Shown here piece by piece: positions 34,368-42,379 of a stretch of DNA of 64,000 nt. The position numbers and the translations under genes were made by a program. Numbering within the stretch: position 1 is the stretch's first letter; each line of letters opens with the position of its first letter. Source of the stretch: Sphingomonas populi (GTDB lineage Bacteria > Pseudomonadota > Alphaproteobacteria > Sphingomonadales > Sphingomonadaceae); NCBI RefSeq assembly GCF_004208535.1, contig NZ_SGIS01000021.1:28254-92253 (forward strand), read 5' to 3'. Below the pieces are notes generated by a model. The model saw nothing but the letters and a program-made list of their open reading frames with translations, ran no database searches and was not told where the DNA came from.

Positions 34368-36479
34368 TCATCGCTTTCCTCCGGTTTGCAGCACCGCGAC
34401 GCCCTCGGGCGCGAGGTCGACTGCCTGAAGGGTGCCGCCGTTCAGGATGTCGGTCATCGTCGTGGGCAAAGCGACATGCTGCGGCGCGCGGCCGTGGTTG
34501 ATGAGGATGGCGACGCGGCGTCCGTCGCCCTCGCGGGTCATCAGTTCGACGTCGGCGGGCACCGCGAAATCGCGGACAACCTTGGCGTCGGCGAGTGCCT
34601 GATCGAGCAGCTTGCCGGTCACCGCCTTGTCGAACAAAGCCCCGTAATAGGTGATGCTGCCCTTGCCGACCTGCCGCGTGATCGCGGCCGGGTGGTCGTC
34701 GAGCCAGCCGTTCGCCTTGCCATAGCGGAGCAGTACCTTGGCGTCGGGCGTCTTGGCGACGAGATCCTCGGCCCACACGCTCGCGGTGCCGCCATCGACC
34801 GCGACGCTTTCGTCAAGCGCGTAGAATTGCTCGACCTGCCCGCCGAGCAGATCGGCGAGCGGGCCGGGCTGGCGGGTCGTGTCGAGCCGGTTGAATTCGT
34901 CCTTGAGGCCGGAGCGCGGCCCGAGGATCAAATGCCCGCCGCCGCGCACATACTCGGCGAGGTGGCGCGCGAGGGCATCCGGGATCACGTTGAGGCTCGG
35001 CGCGACCACCAGCTTGTAGCGGGTCAGCGGCGCCGCTGCGGCGACGACGTCGACCGCGCCCAGCGCGTTCTTCAAAGGCCGATAATAGTCGAGCAGCACG
35101 CCGATCTGGTCATATTCCTTGGTGAGCGGCTGAAAATCGATCGCCCAGCGGCTGTCGTAATCCTGCAGGATCGCGACCTTGGCATTGGGCGAGGTGCCGG
35201 CCAGCGCCGGCGATGCCTTGGCGAAATCCGCACCGATCCGCGCCACCTCGGCATAGATTGGCAGCGGCGTGCCGTCCGGGCCGATCAGCGAACCGTGCAG
35301 CGTCTCCTGCCCGTTGAGCGCGTTGCGCCACTGCCAGAACAGCACCGCATCAGCGCCGTGGCCGACCGTCTGCCACGCCAGCGCGCGGGTCTCGCCCGGA
35401 TAGAGCATGTTGCTGACCGGCGCCCAGTTCACGAAGCCGGGCTGAGTCTCCATCACCCAAAAATTCTGCCGCTTCCAGCCGCGCACCAGATCGTTGACCG
35501 CGCCGTTGCGATACGCGTCGAGGTGGCCGGTGCCGACGTAATCGTCCCACGAGGCGACATCTAGGCCGGTGTTGATGGCGTAGCGGTCGAACCGATTGGC
35601 CCAGCCGAGGCCGCCGAGGTTGGTGGTGATGAACACGCGCGCCGGCAGCTTGGCGCGCAGCACATCCGCCTGATTGCCCTGGAACGCGACCCATTGATCG
35701 GTGATGAAGCGCTTGAGATCGAGCATCAGCCCGGGGTTGTTGATGCCGGCGTTGAACGGCACCTGATCCCAGTCGCTGTACGTCTGCGACCAATAGGCGG
35801 TTGCCCACAGATCGTTGAGTTTATCGAGCGTGCCGTATTTCGCTTTCAGCCACGCATGCCACGCGTCGCGTGCGGCGGGATCGTAGCTTTCCTCGGTATG
35901 TTCGTTGCCGATCTGCCAGCCGATGACGTTCGGTTCGTTACCGACCGCATCCGCCATCTTGCCGACGATCTCGCGCGCCATCGCGCGGTAGCGCGGCGAG
36001 GAGATCGAGAATTGCCGCCGGCCGCCGTGCCCGGCGCGCACGCCATTGGTGTCGATACGGAGCGTGTCGGGGTATGTGCCCGTCAACCACGCTGGCGGCG
36101 TGTCGGTCGGCGTGCCGATCACGACCTTGATGTCGTATTTGGCGGCGAGCCGCACCGCGCGCTGGAGCCAGGCGAGATCGTACACGCCCTCGGAGGGTTC
36201 GATCCGGCTCCACGCATATTCGCCGATCCGCACGACATTGGCGCCGTGCGCCTTCATCAGCCGCAGGTCTTCGGCCCAGCGCGCTTCGGGCCATTGCTCG
36301 GGATACCACGCCGAGCCAAGCCACAGCCGCTCCGACGCGGCCTTCGGGGCGGGTGCCTGCGCGAGCGCCGGGGTCGCGGCGCAGGCGAGCAGCAGCGCGA
36401 GCAGGCGCTTCAAGATCCTCAAGCCTGACAGCGACAGTCTCTCGTGGATGGCCAAGTCGGCCTGCGGCTCCGTCTCCAA
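34368..36479 (-). CDS. GH42 beta-galactosidase, exported
   Basis: A 703-residue GH42 enzyme. A hydrophobic export signal RLLALLLACAATPALA spans about residues 25-40, then the TIM-barrel opens with GSAWYPEQWPEARWAEDLRL. The acid/base glutamate is in WQIGNEHTEES and the nucleophile glutamate in FWVMETQPGFVNWAP. A trimerisation-like domain (LVVAPSLNVIPDA) and a C-terminal beta domain follow. It would release beta-galactose from pectic side chains or arabinogalactan in the periplasm. The TTG at 36479 has AAGGA seven bases upstream but gives a long pre-signal region; a TTG at 36422 would give a shorter signal. It is divergent from GH127 across operator B. Confidence 0.9.
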   Translation of the reverse strand: METEPQADLAIHERLSLSGLRILKRLLALLLACAATPALAQAPAPKAASERLWLGSAWYPEQWPEARWAEDLRLMKAHGANVVRIGEYAWSRIEPSEGVYDLAWLQRAVRLAAKYDIKVVIGTPTDTPPAWLTGTYPDTLRIDTNGVRAGHGGRRQFSISSPRYRAMAREIVGKMADAVGNEPNVIGWQIGNEHTEESYDPAARDAWHAWLKAKYGTLDKLNDLWATAYWSQTYSDWDQVPFNAGINNPGLMLDLKRFITDQWVAFQGNQADVLRAKLPARVFITTNLGGLGWANRFDRYAINTGLDVASWDDYVGTGHLDAYRNGAVNDLVRGWKRQNFWVMETQPGFVNWAPVSNMLYPGETRALAWQTVGHGADAVLFWQWRNALNGQETLHGSLIGPDGTPLPIYAEVARIGADFAKASPALAGTSPNAKVAILQDYDSRWAIDFQPLTKEYDQIGVLLDYYRPLKNALGAVDVVAAAAPLTRYKLVVAPSLNVIPDALARHLAEYVRGGGHLILGPRSGLKDEFNRLDTTRQPGPLADLLGGQVEQFYALDESVAVDGGTASVWAEDLVAKTPDAKVLLRYGKANGWLDDHPAAITRQVGKGSITYYGALFDKAVTGKLLDQALADAKVVRDFAVPADVELMTREGDGRRVAILINHGRAPQHVALPTTMTDILNGGTLQAVDLAPEGVAVLQTGGKR

Positions 36480-36544
36480 GCGAATATCCTTGCTGCGTCA
36501 TGTTTATCGAACCGCTGGATAGCGGAGCTTTCATACTTCATAAA

Positions 36545-36580
36545 GTTTCGATTTATACTTCGATTGCTTTCGATTTCGGC
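36545..36580. promoter_or_regulatory. Putative DeoR-type operator B (CTTTCG repeats)
   Basis: GTTTCGATTTATACTTCGATT (from 36545) leads into TTCGATTGCTTTCGATTTCG (36559-36578), a run of TTTCG/CTTCG repeats between the divergent GH42 and GH127 genes. TTCGATTGCTTTCG differs from operator A by a single base over 14 positions. Likely binding site of the DeoR regulator at 48488-49366. Confidence 0.55.
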
Positions 36581-36627
36581 GGGTGCTAACCCGTCCCTCG
36601 AAGCCGACGCGATCGGTACGAAAGAGG

Positions 36628-38457
36628 ATGTTTTCGGTGACGGGATTGCTCGATCTGGCGGTGTCGCGCCGCTCCGTGATGGAATGTAGCCTGTGCGCGA
36701 CTGCGGGCACCGCGCTCGGCGCATCGCCGGTCGCGTGGGCAGCGGGGCGAGCGCAATCCGCCGGCACCGAAGCCGTGCACGAATTCCCCTATGGCGCGGT
36801 CACGCTCACCGGCGGCCCGATCAAGGCGCAGTTCGATCGCGTCCACGCCCATTATCTCGCGCTCGACAATGATCGCATTCTCAAGGTGTTCCGGGAGAAT
36901 GCCGGCATGCCCGCGCCCGGACCCGACATGGGTGGCTGGTACGACAAGGACGGTTTCGTCCCTGGGCTGACGCTTGGCCAATATATCTCCGGCCTCGCCC
37001 GGCTCGGCGCCGCGACCGGCGACACGGCCTGCCACGCGAAGGTGGCGGCGCTGGTCGATGGCTTCGGCAAGGCGTTCGTCGCCGCCAAGAACCCCTATGT
37101 CGGCCCCAAGGCGCAGGCGCAGTGGGCGGCATACGTCATGGACAAATACGTCGTCGGCATGATCGACGCCTACCGGCTGAGCGGGGTCGAGCAGGCCAAG
37201 ACGCTGCTGCCGATCATCATCGCGAAATGCCTGCCCTATATCTCGCCGGTCTCGCGCGACAGGATCGGCAAGCTCGATCCGCCCTATGACGAAACCTACG
37301 TGCTGCCCGAGAACCTGTTTATCGTCGCCGACATCACCGGCGACGATCAGTATCGCCAGCTCGCCAAACATTACATGCTCGATACCGAATGGTTCGATCC
37401 GCTCGCGGCGGGGCAGGACGTGTTGCCGGGCAAGCACGCCTATAGCCACACGATCGCGCTCAGCTCGGGCGCACAGGCGTATCTCCACCTCGGCGACGAA
37501 AAATACCGCAAGGCGCTGGTCAACGCGTACCGGTTCATGGAGCCGCAGCGCTTCGCCAGCGGCGGCTGGGGGCCGGAGGAGCAGTTCGTTCCGCTCCATC
37601 AGGGCAAGCTCGCCGCCAGCCTGACCAGCTCGAAGGCGCATTTCGAAACGCCGTGCGGCAGCTTCGCCGATTTGAAGCTCGCACGTTACCTGATCCGCTT
37701 CACCGGCGAAGCGCACTATGGCGACGGGCTGGAGCGCACGCTCTACAACACCATGCTCGCCGCGCGCATGCCCGACAGCGACGGCGGATATCCCTATTAT
37801 TCGGATTACGGCGCTGCTGGCGAAAAGCGGTATTACCATCAGAAATGGCCGTGCTGCTCGGGCACGCTGGTTCAGGGTGTCGCGGATTACGGCCTAAACG
37901 CCTATTTCCACGACGACGCCAACGTGCTGGTCAACCTCTATACGCCCTCCGAGCTGCGCTGGGATCGCCCCGGCGGCGCGGTCGAACTGGTGCAGGAGAC
38001 CGATTACCCCGCCGCCGACAGCGTGCGGCTGACGGTGCGCAAGCCCGGCGACGGTCGCTTCGGCATCAAGCTTCGCATCCCGGCCTGGACGAAGGACGCC
38101 ATGCTCAGGGTCAACGGCACGTCCCAGCCGGTGACGCCGGGCACGCTCGCGGCGGTGACGCGCACCTGGAAAGCGGGCGACGTGATCGAGCTGACCCTCC
38201 CGCAGCCGCTCCGCACGCTCCCGATCGACGACAAGAACCCCAAGCTCGCCGCCGTCATGCGCGGGCCGGTGATGTACGTCGGCATCAACCCCTGGGTTGG
38301 CATCGAAACTCAGCCGATCGCGCTGCCGCAAGCGCTCGAAGCGATGCCCGAGAATCCGCAGGCGTATCGCACCGATGTCGGCGGGCGGAACCTCGTCTTC
38401 GTGCCCTATTTCACCGTCGATACCGAGCGATCGGCGACCTATTTCAAGGTAGCCTGA
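36628..38457 (+). CDS. GH127 (DUF1680) beta-L-arabinofuranosidase-like protein
   Basis: A 609-residue protein of the DUF1680 family. A twin-arginine signal (LAVSRRSVMECSLCATAG) points to folded export. The zinc/nucleophile cysteine set of GH127 is kept: FETPCGSFADLK supplies the metal glutamate and cysteine, and KWPCCSGTLVQG the paired cysteines, one of which is the nucleophile. C-terminal beta domains follow from about residue 440. The family removes beta-L-arabinofuranose, and relatives act on rhamnogalacturonan II. It is the first gene of an operon with the RuBisCO-like gene, whose ATG overlaps its stop. The start could also be GTG at 36637, which has better spacing from AAAGAGG. Confidence 0.88.
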   Translation: MFSVTGLLDLAVSRRSVMECSLCATAGTALGASPVAWAAGRAQSAGTEAVHEFPYGAVTLTGGPIKAQFDRVHAHYLALDNDRILKVFRENAGMPAPGPDMGGWYDKDGFVPGLTLGQYISGLARLGAATGDTACHAKVAALVDGFGKAFVAAKNPYVGPKAQAQWAAYVMDKYVVGMIDAYRLSGVEQAKTLLPIIIAKCLPYISPVSRDRIGKLDPPYDETYVLPENLFIVADITGDDQYRQLAKHYMLDTEWFDPLAAGQDVLPGKHAYSHTIALSSGAQAYLHLGDEKYRKALVNAYRFMEPQRFASGGWGPEEQFVPLHQGKLAASLTSSKAHFETPCGSFADLKLARYLIRFTGEAHYGDGLERTLYNTMLAARMPDSDGGYPYYSDYGAAGEKRYYHQKWPCCSGTLVQGVADYGLNAYFHDDANVLVNLYTPSELRWDRPGGAVELVQETDYPAADSVRLTVRKPGDGRFGIKLRIPAWTKDAMLRVNGTSQPVTPGTLAAVTRTWKAGDVIELTLPQPLRTLPIDDKNPKLAAVMRGPVMYVGINPWVGIETQPIALPQALEAMPENPQAYRTDVGGRNLVFVPYFTVDTERSATYFKVA

Positions 38458-39725
38458 TGAGCGACGACCGCGTCTTCGCGACCTATTGGATCGAAACCGC
38501 CTTTCCGCTCGAACAGGCGGCGGCGACGATGGCCGGCGAGCAATCGACCGGCACCTTCGTCCGCGTCCCCGGCGAGACCGATGCACTGCGGGAGGCGCAC
38601 GCCGCCCGCGTCGAATCGATCGAGGATCTCGGCGAGGTCGCCGTGCCCTCGCTGCCCGGCTCGGGCCTGCCGAAAACGGGCGACACCACCCGCCGCGCTG
38701 CGCGCGTGGTGTTGTCGTGGCCGCTCGTCAATTTCGGCGCGTCGCTGCCTAATCTGCTCGCGGCGGTGGCGGGCAATCTCTCCGAGCTGAAGGCCTTCTC
38801 CGGCCTCAAGCTGATCGATCTCACGCTGCCGCCGGCGTTCCTCGCGCGCTACCAGGGGCCGCAATTCGGCGTCGCCGGCACGCGGCGGCTGGCGGGCGTG
38901 TACGACCGCCCGATCATCGGCACGATCATCAAGCCGAGCGTCGGCCTCTCGCCCGAGGCTACCGCTGAGCAGGTCCGCGTGCTGGTCGAGGCCGGGGTCG
39001 ATTTCATCAAGGACGACGAGCTTCAGGCCGACGGCCCGCATTGCCCGTTCGATGCGCGAATCTCTGCGGTAATGCGCGTCATCAACGATCATGCCGATCG
39101 CACCGGCAAGACGGTGATGTTCGCCGCCAACTTGACCGGCGAGATCGACGAAATGCTCGCCCGCCACGATCATGTGCTGGCTGAGGGCGGCACCTGCATC
39201 ATGGCGAGCATGAACTCGATCGGCCTGCCCGCGATGAAGGTTCTCCGCGCGCACAGCCAGCTTCCGATCCACGGTCACCGCAACGGCTGGGGGATGCTCG
39301 GGCGCTCGCCCGCGATCGGCATGAGCTTCATCGCGTACCAGAAACTGTGGCGGCTCGCCGGGATCGACCACACCCACGTCAACGGCATCGACAACAAATT
39401 CTGCGAGCCCAACAACAGCGTCATCGCCTCGGCGCGCGAATGCCTGACGCCGATGTTCGATGCGCCGCATCCCGGGTGCGAGATCATGCCGGTGTTCTCC
39501 TCGGGCCAGTCCGCGCGCCAGGCGGCGCCGACCTATGCCGCGCTCGGATCAGTCGATTGCATGTTCGCGGCGGGCGGTGGCATCATGGCGCATCCCGGCG
39601 GCCCGGCGGCGGGCGTGCGCGCGCTGATGCTGGCGTGGGACGCGGCGGTGGCCGGCGTACCTGTCGAGCAAGCCGCGCAGGATTCGCCCGAACTCGCGGC
39701 GGCGCTCGGCGCGTTCGGCGGGTGA
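38457..39725 (+). CDS. RuBisCO-like protein, probably 3-oxo-isoapionate-4-phosphate type
   Basis: A 422-residue form IV RuBisCO large-subunit homologue. The carbamate lysine and metal acids are intact in FIKDDE (K185, D187, E188); equivalents of K175 (K159 in GTIIKPSVGL), H294 (H274 in GHRNG), H327 (H307) and loop-6 K334 (K314 in NGIDNK) are present. The second active-site lysine (K177) is serine 161, and the loop after S379 reads SSGQ instead of SGG, so CO2 fixation on RuBP is not expected. RLPs adjacent to a DUF1537 kinase include the decarboxylase and the transcarboxylase/hydrolase acting on 3-oxo-isoapionate 4-phosphate; which one this is cannot be told. It is translationally coupled to GH127 (ATGA). 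Confidence 0.87.
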   Translation: MSDDRVFATYWIETAFPLEQAAATMAGEQSTGTFVRVPGETDALREAHAARVESIEDLGEVAVPSLPGSGLPKTGDTTRRAARVVLSWPLVNFGASLPNLLAAVAGNLSELKAFSGLKLIDLTLPPAFLARYQGPQFGVAGTRRLAGVYDRPIIGTIIKPSVGLSPEATAEQVRVLVEAGVDFIKDDELQADGPHCPFDARISAVMRVINDHADRTGKTVMFAANLTGEIDEMLARHDHVLAEGGTCIMASMNSIGLPAMKVLRAHSQLPIHGHRNGWGMLGRSPAIGMSFIAYQKLWRLAGIDHTHVNGIDNKFCEPNNSVIASARECLTPMFDAPHPGCEIMPVFSSGQSARQAAPTYAALGSVDCMFAAGGGIMAHPGGPAAGVRALMLAWDAAVAGVPVEQAAQDSPELAAALGAFGG

Positions 39726-39744
39726 GGTTCGATCACCCTCCATT

Positions 39745-39950
39745 CGTACCGAGCGAATCCGAAGCCCGTACCAGGCTCGCCGCTCCACCGTTTTTGCTGG
39801 GCGAAGCCGCCCTTTCTCCGTTCGTCCCGAGCGACGTCGAGGGGCAGGCTCGGAGCGCAGGTGCCTCGACTTCGGCCCAAAGGGCCGAAGTTTATCCTGA
39901 GCGGCTGGCTTGCCAGCCAGCCGAAGGGCTCGGCACGAACGGAGTTGGTT
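39745..39950. repeat. Cluster of GC palindromes between the RLP and kinase genes
   Basis: The 250-base gap contains several short palindromes of the CGTACCGAGCG, TTCGTCCCGAGCGA, CGGCCCAAAGGGCCG and GGCTGGCTTGCCAGCC kinds, the same units seen at 2860-2920 and 18143-18218. No gene is evident. They are probably REP/BIME elements that could attenuate transcription from the RLP gene into the kinase gene. Confidence 0.75.
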
Positions 39951-39975
39951 TTGCTGGCTTAACGACGCCCGCCCC

Positions 39976-41247
39976 ATGACCCTCCGCTACGCCTTCTACG
40001 GCGACGATTTCACCGGCTCGACCGACGTGCTCGAACAACTCGCCGAGGGCGGCGTGCCGGCGGTGCTGTTCCTGCGCACCCCCGACGCGGCGCTGCGCGC
40101 GCGCTTTCCCGACGCGCAGGCGATCGGCCTCGCCGGCGACAGCCGCAGCCGTTCGCCCGACTGGATGACCGAACATCTCCCCGCCGCCTATCGCGCGCTG
40201 GGGGAAGGCGCCTTGGTCCATTACAAGACCTGCTCGACCTTCGACAGCAGCCCGCACACCGGCTCGATCGGCCGCGCGCTCGAACTCGGCGTCGCTGCAT
40301 TCGGCGGGCCTGCCGCGATCATCGTGGGGGCGCCGCACCTGCGCCGCTACGTCGCATTCGGCAACCTGTTCGCAGCGGCGGGCGCGGAGGTGTACCGCAT
40401 CGACCGCCACCCGACGATGGCGCGCCACCCCGTCACGCCGATGCACGAGGCCGATCTGATCCGCCACCTCGCCACGCAGACGCAGGCGCGCATCGCGCTC
40501 GTCCCGCTCGACCGGATCGAGGCGGGCGAGGCCGGCGTGGCCTTCGACGCGGCAGACGCCGATGCAGTCCTGTTCGACGGCGTGGCGATGCGCGATCTCG
40601 CCGCCACTGGCGCCGTGCTGCTCTCGCGCCGCGTGCGCTTCGCGGTCGGCAGTTCGGGCGTGACGCGCGCGCTGGTGCTCGCGTGGCAAGCGGCGGGGTT
40701 GATCGAGGCAGCGCCCCCCGCGCCACGCGCCGCCCCGGTCGATCGCCTGCTCGTCGTCAGCGGCAGTTGCTCGCCCGTCACCGCCCGCCAGATCACGCGC
40801 GGCATCGCCGACGGCTACACACCCGCCCGCGCCGATGTCGCCGCCTTGCTGCGCGGCGAACGCGCCGAAGAGGACCGCCTGATTGCCGCCGCCGTCGCCG
40901 CGTTGGGGCAGGGTGGCCGCACCGTCATCCACTCGGCGCAAGGCCCGCTCGGCGAGGCCGCGCCCGCCGCCGGCGACACGCTCGGCGCAGCGCTCGGTCG
41001 CGTGACCCGCGCGGTGATCGGCCAGACGGGCCTGAAGCGCATCCTGTTCGCCGGCGGCGACACCTCGAGCCACGGCGTCGCGCAACTCGGCATCGACGCG
41101 CTCACCTGGGCCGCGCCGATCGAACGCGGCGCCCCGCTGGTACGCGCCCACGCCGCCGATCCGTCGATCGACGGCCTCGAACTCGTTCTCAAGGGCGGCC
41201 AGATGGGCGGCGAGGGATTCTTCGAAACGGTACGGTTGGGCGGGTAG
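39976..41247 (+). CDS. oiaK: DUF1537 four-carbon acid sugar kinase, candidate 3-oxo-isoapionate kinase
   Basis: A 423-residue DUF1537-family kinase. The N-terminal substrate domain begins YAFYGDDFTGSTDVLEQLAE, the family hallmark D-D-F-T-G-S. The C-terminal nucleotide-binding domain has FAGGDTSSHGVAQLGID and VLKGGQMGGEGFFE. Members phosphorylate four-carbon acids, erythronate relatives or 3-oxo-isoapionate. Standing beside a RuBisCO-like gene favours the oxo-isoapionate kinase (OiaK) assignment. It lies 250 bases downstream of the RLP gene in the same direction, past a palindrome cluster. The ATG at 39976 fits the family N-terminus exactly; an in-frame upstream region to 39910 is repeat-derived sequence. 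Confidence 0.85.
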   Translation: MTLRYAFYGDDFTGSTDVLEQLAEGGVPAVLFLRTPDAALRARFPDAQAIGLAGDSRSRSPDWMTEHLPAAYRALGEGALVHYKTCSTFDSSPHTGSIGRALELGVAAFGGPAAIIVGAPHLRRYVAFGNLFAAAGAEVYRIDRHPTMARHPVTPMHEADLIRHLATQTQARIALVPLDRIEAGEAGVAFDAADADAVLFDGVAMRDLAATGAVLLSRRVRFAVGSSGVTRALVLAWQAAGLIEAAPPAPRAAPVDRLLVVSGSCSPVTARQITRGIADGYTPARADVAALLRGERAEEDRLIAAAVAALGQGGRTVIHSAQGPLGEAAPAAGDTLGAALGRVTRAVIGQTGLKRILFAGGDTSSHGVAQLGIDALTWAAPIERGAPLVRAHAADPSIDGLELVLKGGQMGGEGFFETVRLGG

Positions 41248-41457
41248 GGCGTGTAGCATTCGGTCGCCCCGAGCGCAGAGGAGGGGCAAGCGTGACGCCT
41301 GTGCATCGATTTCACTCGGCATGAGCGGGTGATCGGAATGACTACCGTAGCGCGTACACGGCAGTTGAACCAGACGGCAGTCGATCTCCGAAAGCGGCTG
41401 CTGGACAGCCGCGAAGGTTACGGTCAATGTACTTCTGATTGCCGTCGGGGGGCAGAG

Positions 41458-41994
41458 TTGAGCAGTTTAAAGCACAGCAAGTTCTGTATATTAAGGTTCA
41501 TGTGCCTTGCATTTGGCCTGTGTATGCCCGGTTGCTCGCCTGCTCTGCTGATGACTAAAGAAGATATTTCCGATGTTATTGAACAGGTAATTTTTACTGA
41601 AGAAAAAATAAATCCGAATTTTTGTGTCCGAAAAGAATTAAAAGAAAGAAAGGTGGTTTTCTCCGGGCAGCGTGGGTGGGACGGTTGGATAAGATCCGAT
41701 ATAGATAGCGATGTAAAGTTTCGCGAGTTGTCGTCTGAGGAAATGCCGGCTCTATCGGCAAAATTTATCCGACAACACTCTATGCGTAACAAAAATTGCG
41801 AGCGGCATACATTGGTATTTTCGAAGCCCGACTTTATTCAAGTACAAAGAGGCGTTAAAATTTTTATTGTGGCGAGCGTTGATTTCCATAATGATTGTGC
41901 GGAATGTGGATATGGGCGCTTTGTTAGCTTTAGGAAGACGAAGACAGGTTGGGTGATCGAACCTCCGGGCATACGGACGACTTGGGTAGCCTAG
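41458..41994 (+). CDS. Hypothetical lipoprotein, AT-rich
   Basis: A protein of about 178 residues, with no recognised domain. Starting at a TTG at 41458 it has the lipoprotein signal layout: basic KHSK, a hydrophobic core and CMPGC, giving the mature cysteine. GGGGGGCAGAG just upstream supports that start; ATGs at 41500 and further upstream are alternatives. The mature part has several cysteines (FCVRKELKERK, NDCAECGYGRFVSF). Local base composition is far lower in GC than its neighbours, so it was probably acquired recently. It stands alone after the kinase gene and is convergent with the MFS gene, so no link to apiose is implied. Confidence 0.6.
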   Translation: MSSLKHSKFCILRFMCLAFGLCMPGCSPALLMTKEDISDVIEQVIFTEEKINPNFCVRKELKERKVVFSGQRGWDGWIRSDIDSDVKFRELSSEEMPALSAKFIRQHSMRNKNCERHTLVFSKPDFIQVQRGVKIFIVASVDFHNDCAECGYGRFVSFRKTKTGWVIEPPGIRTTWVA

Positions 41995-42224
41995 GCAGGC
42001 GGCGCTTCGAGATACCGTCCGATCTTCGCGCGCCACGCCTCGGGGTCGCTCGGCACCGCGCGCGCACCCGTCACCGTAATCGTGTTCATTCGCACAAGCC
42101 GCGCGCAGATCGCGGTGAACTCCCCCAATCGCGAAATTGCTGACGTGCGAATTGGCGCGCTGCGGCTCGCCAAAATGCGTTTCGATTCCCTACGCTCGTC
42201 CATGTTGCGGAGGCTGCACGCGCA

Positions 42225-42379
42225 CTGTCCTACACGCCGGGCACCTGCCACACTTCGGTTTCGCTCTTTGACACCGCCAACGCTTCCCAAAACGCGCTTA
42301 CGCGCTACCGCACCCGCGCGCCGACATCCAAAAGTGACACATCCCCACGGTGCCCGGTGTGGCTCACCTTAGCCACGTT
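42225..42379 (-). repeat. Dispersed ~160-bp intergenic element, copy 2
   Basis: It shares the blocks CTGTCCTACAC, CGCTCTTTGA, AAAAGTGACAC and CCTTAGCCACGTT, in the same order, with 9524-9685. As with copy 1 it directly abuts the stop codon of a minus-strand transporter gene. The blocks are nearly identical while spacers differ, suggesting conserved function or mobility. Confidence 0.7.

Noticed and set aside
37653..38456. Upstream extension of the RuBisCO-like protein
   Set aside because: It lies in another frame within GH127 and has arginine-rich shadow sequence; the family N-terminus begins at 38457.
41991..42290. Short minus-strand frame ending NTITVTGARAVPSDPEAW
   Set aside because: The end looks protein-like, but I could not match a family or define a start. 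Its upstream part runs into the dispersed repeat, so it is perhaps only a degraded fragment.
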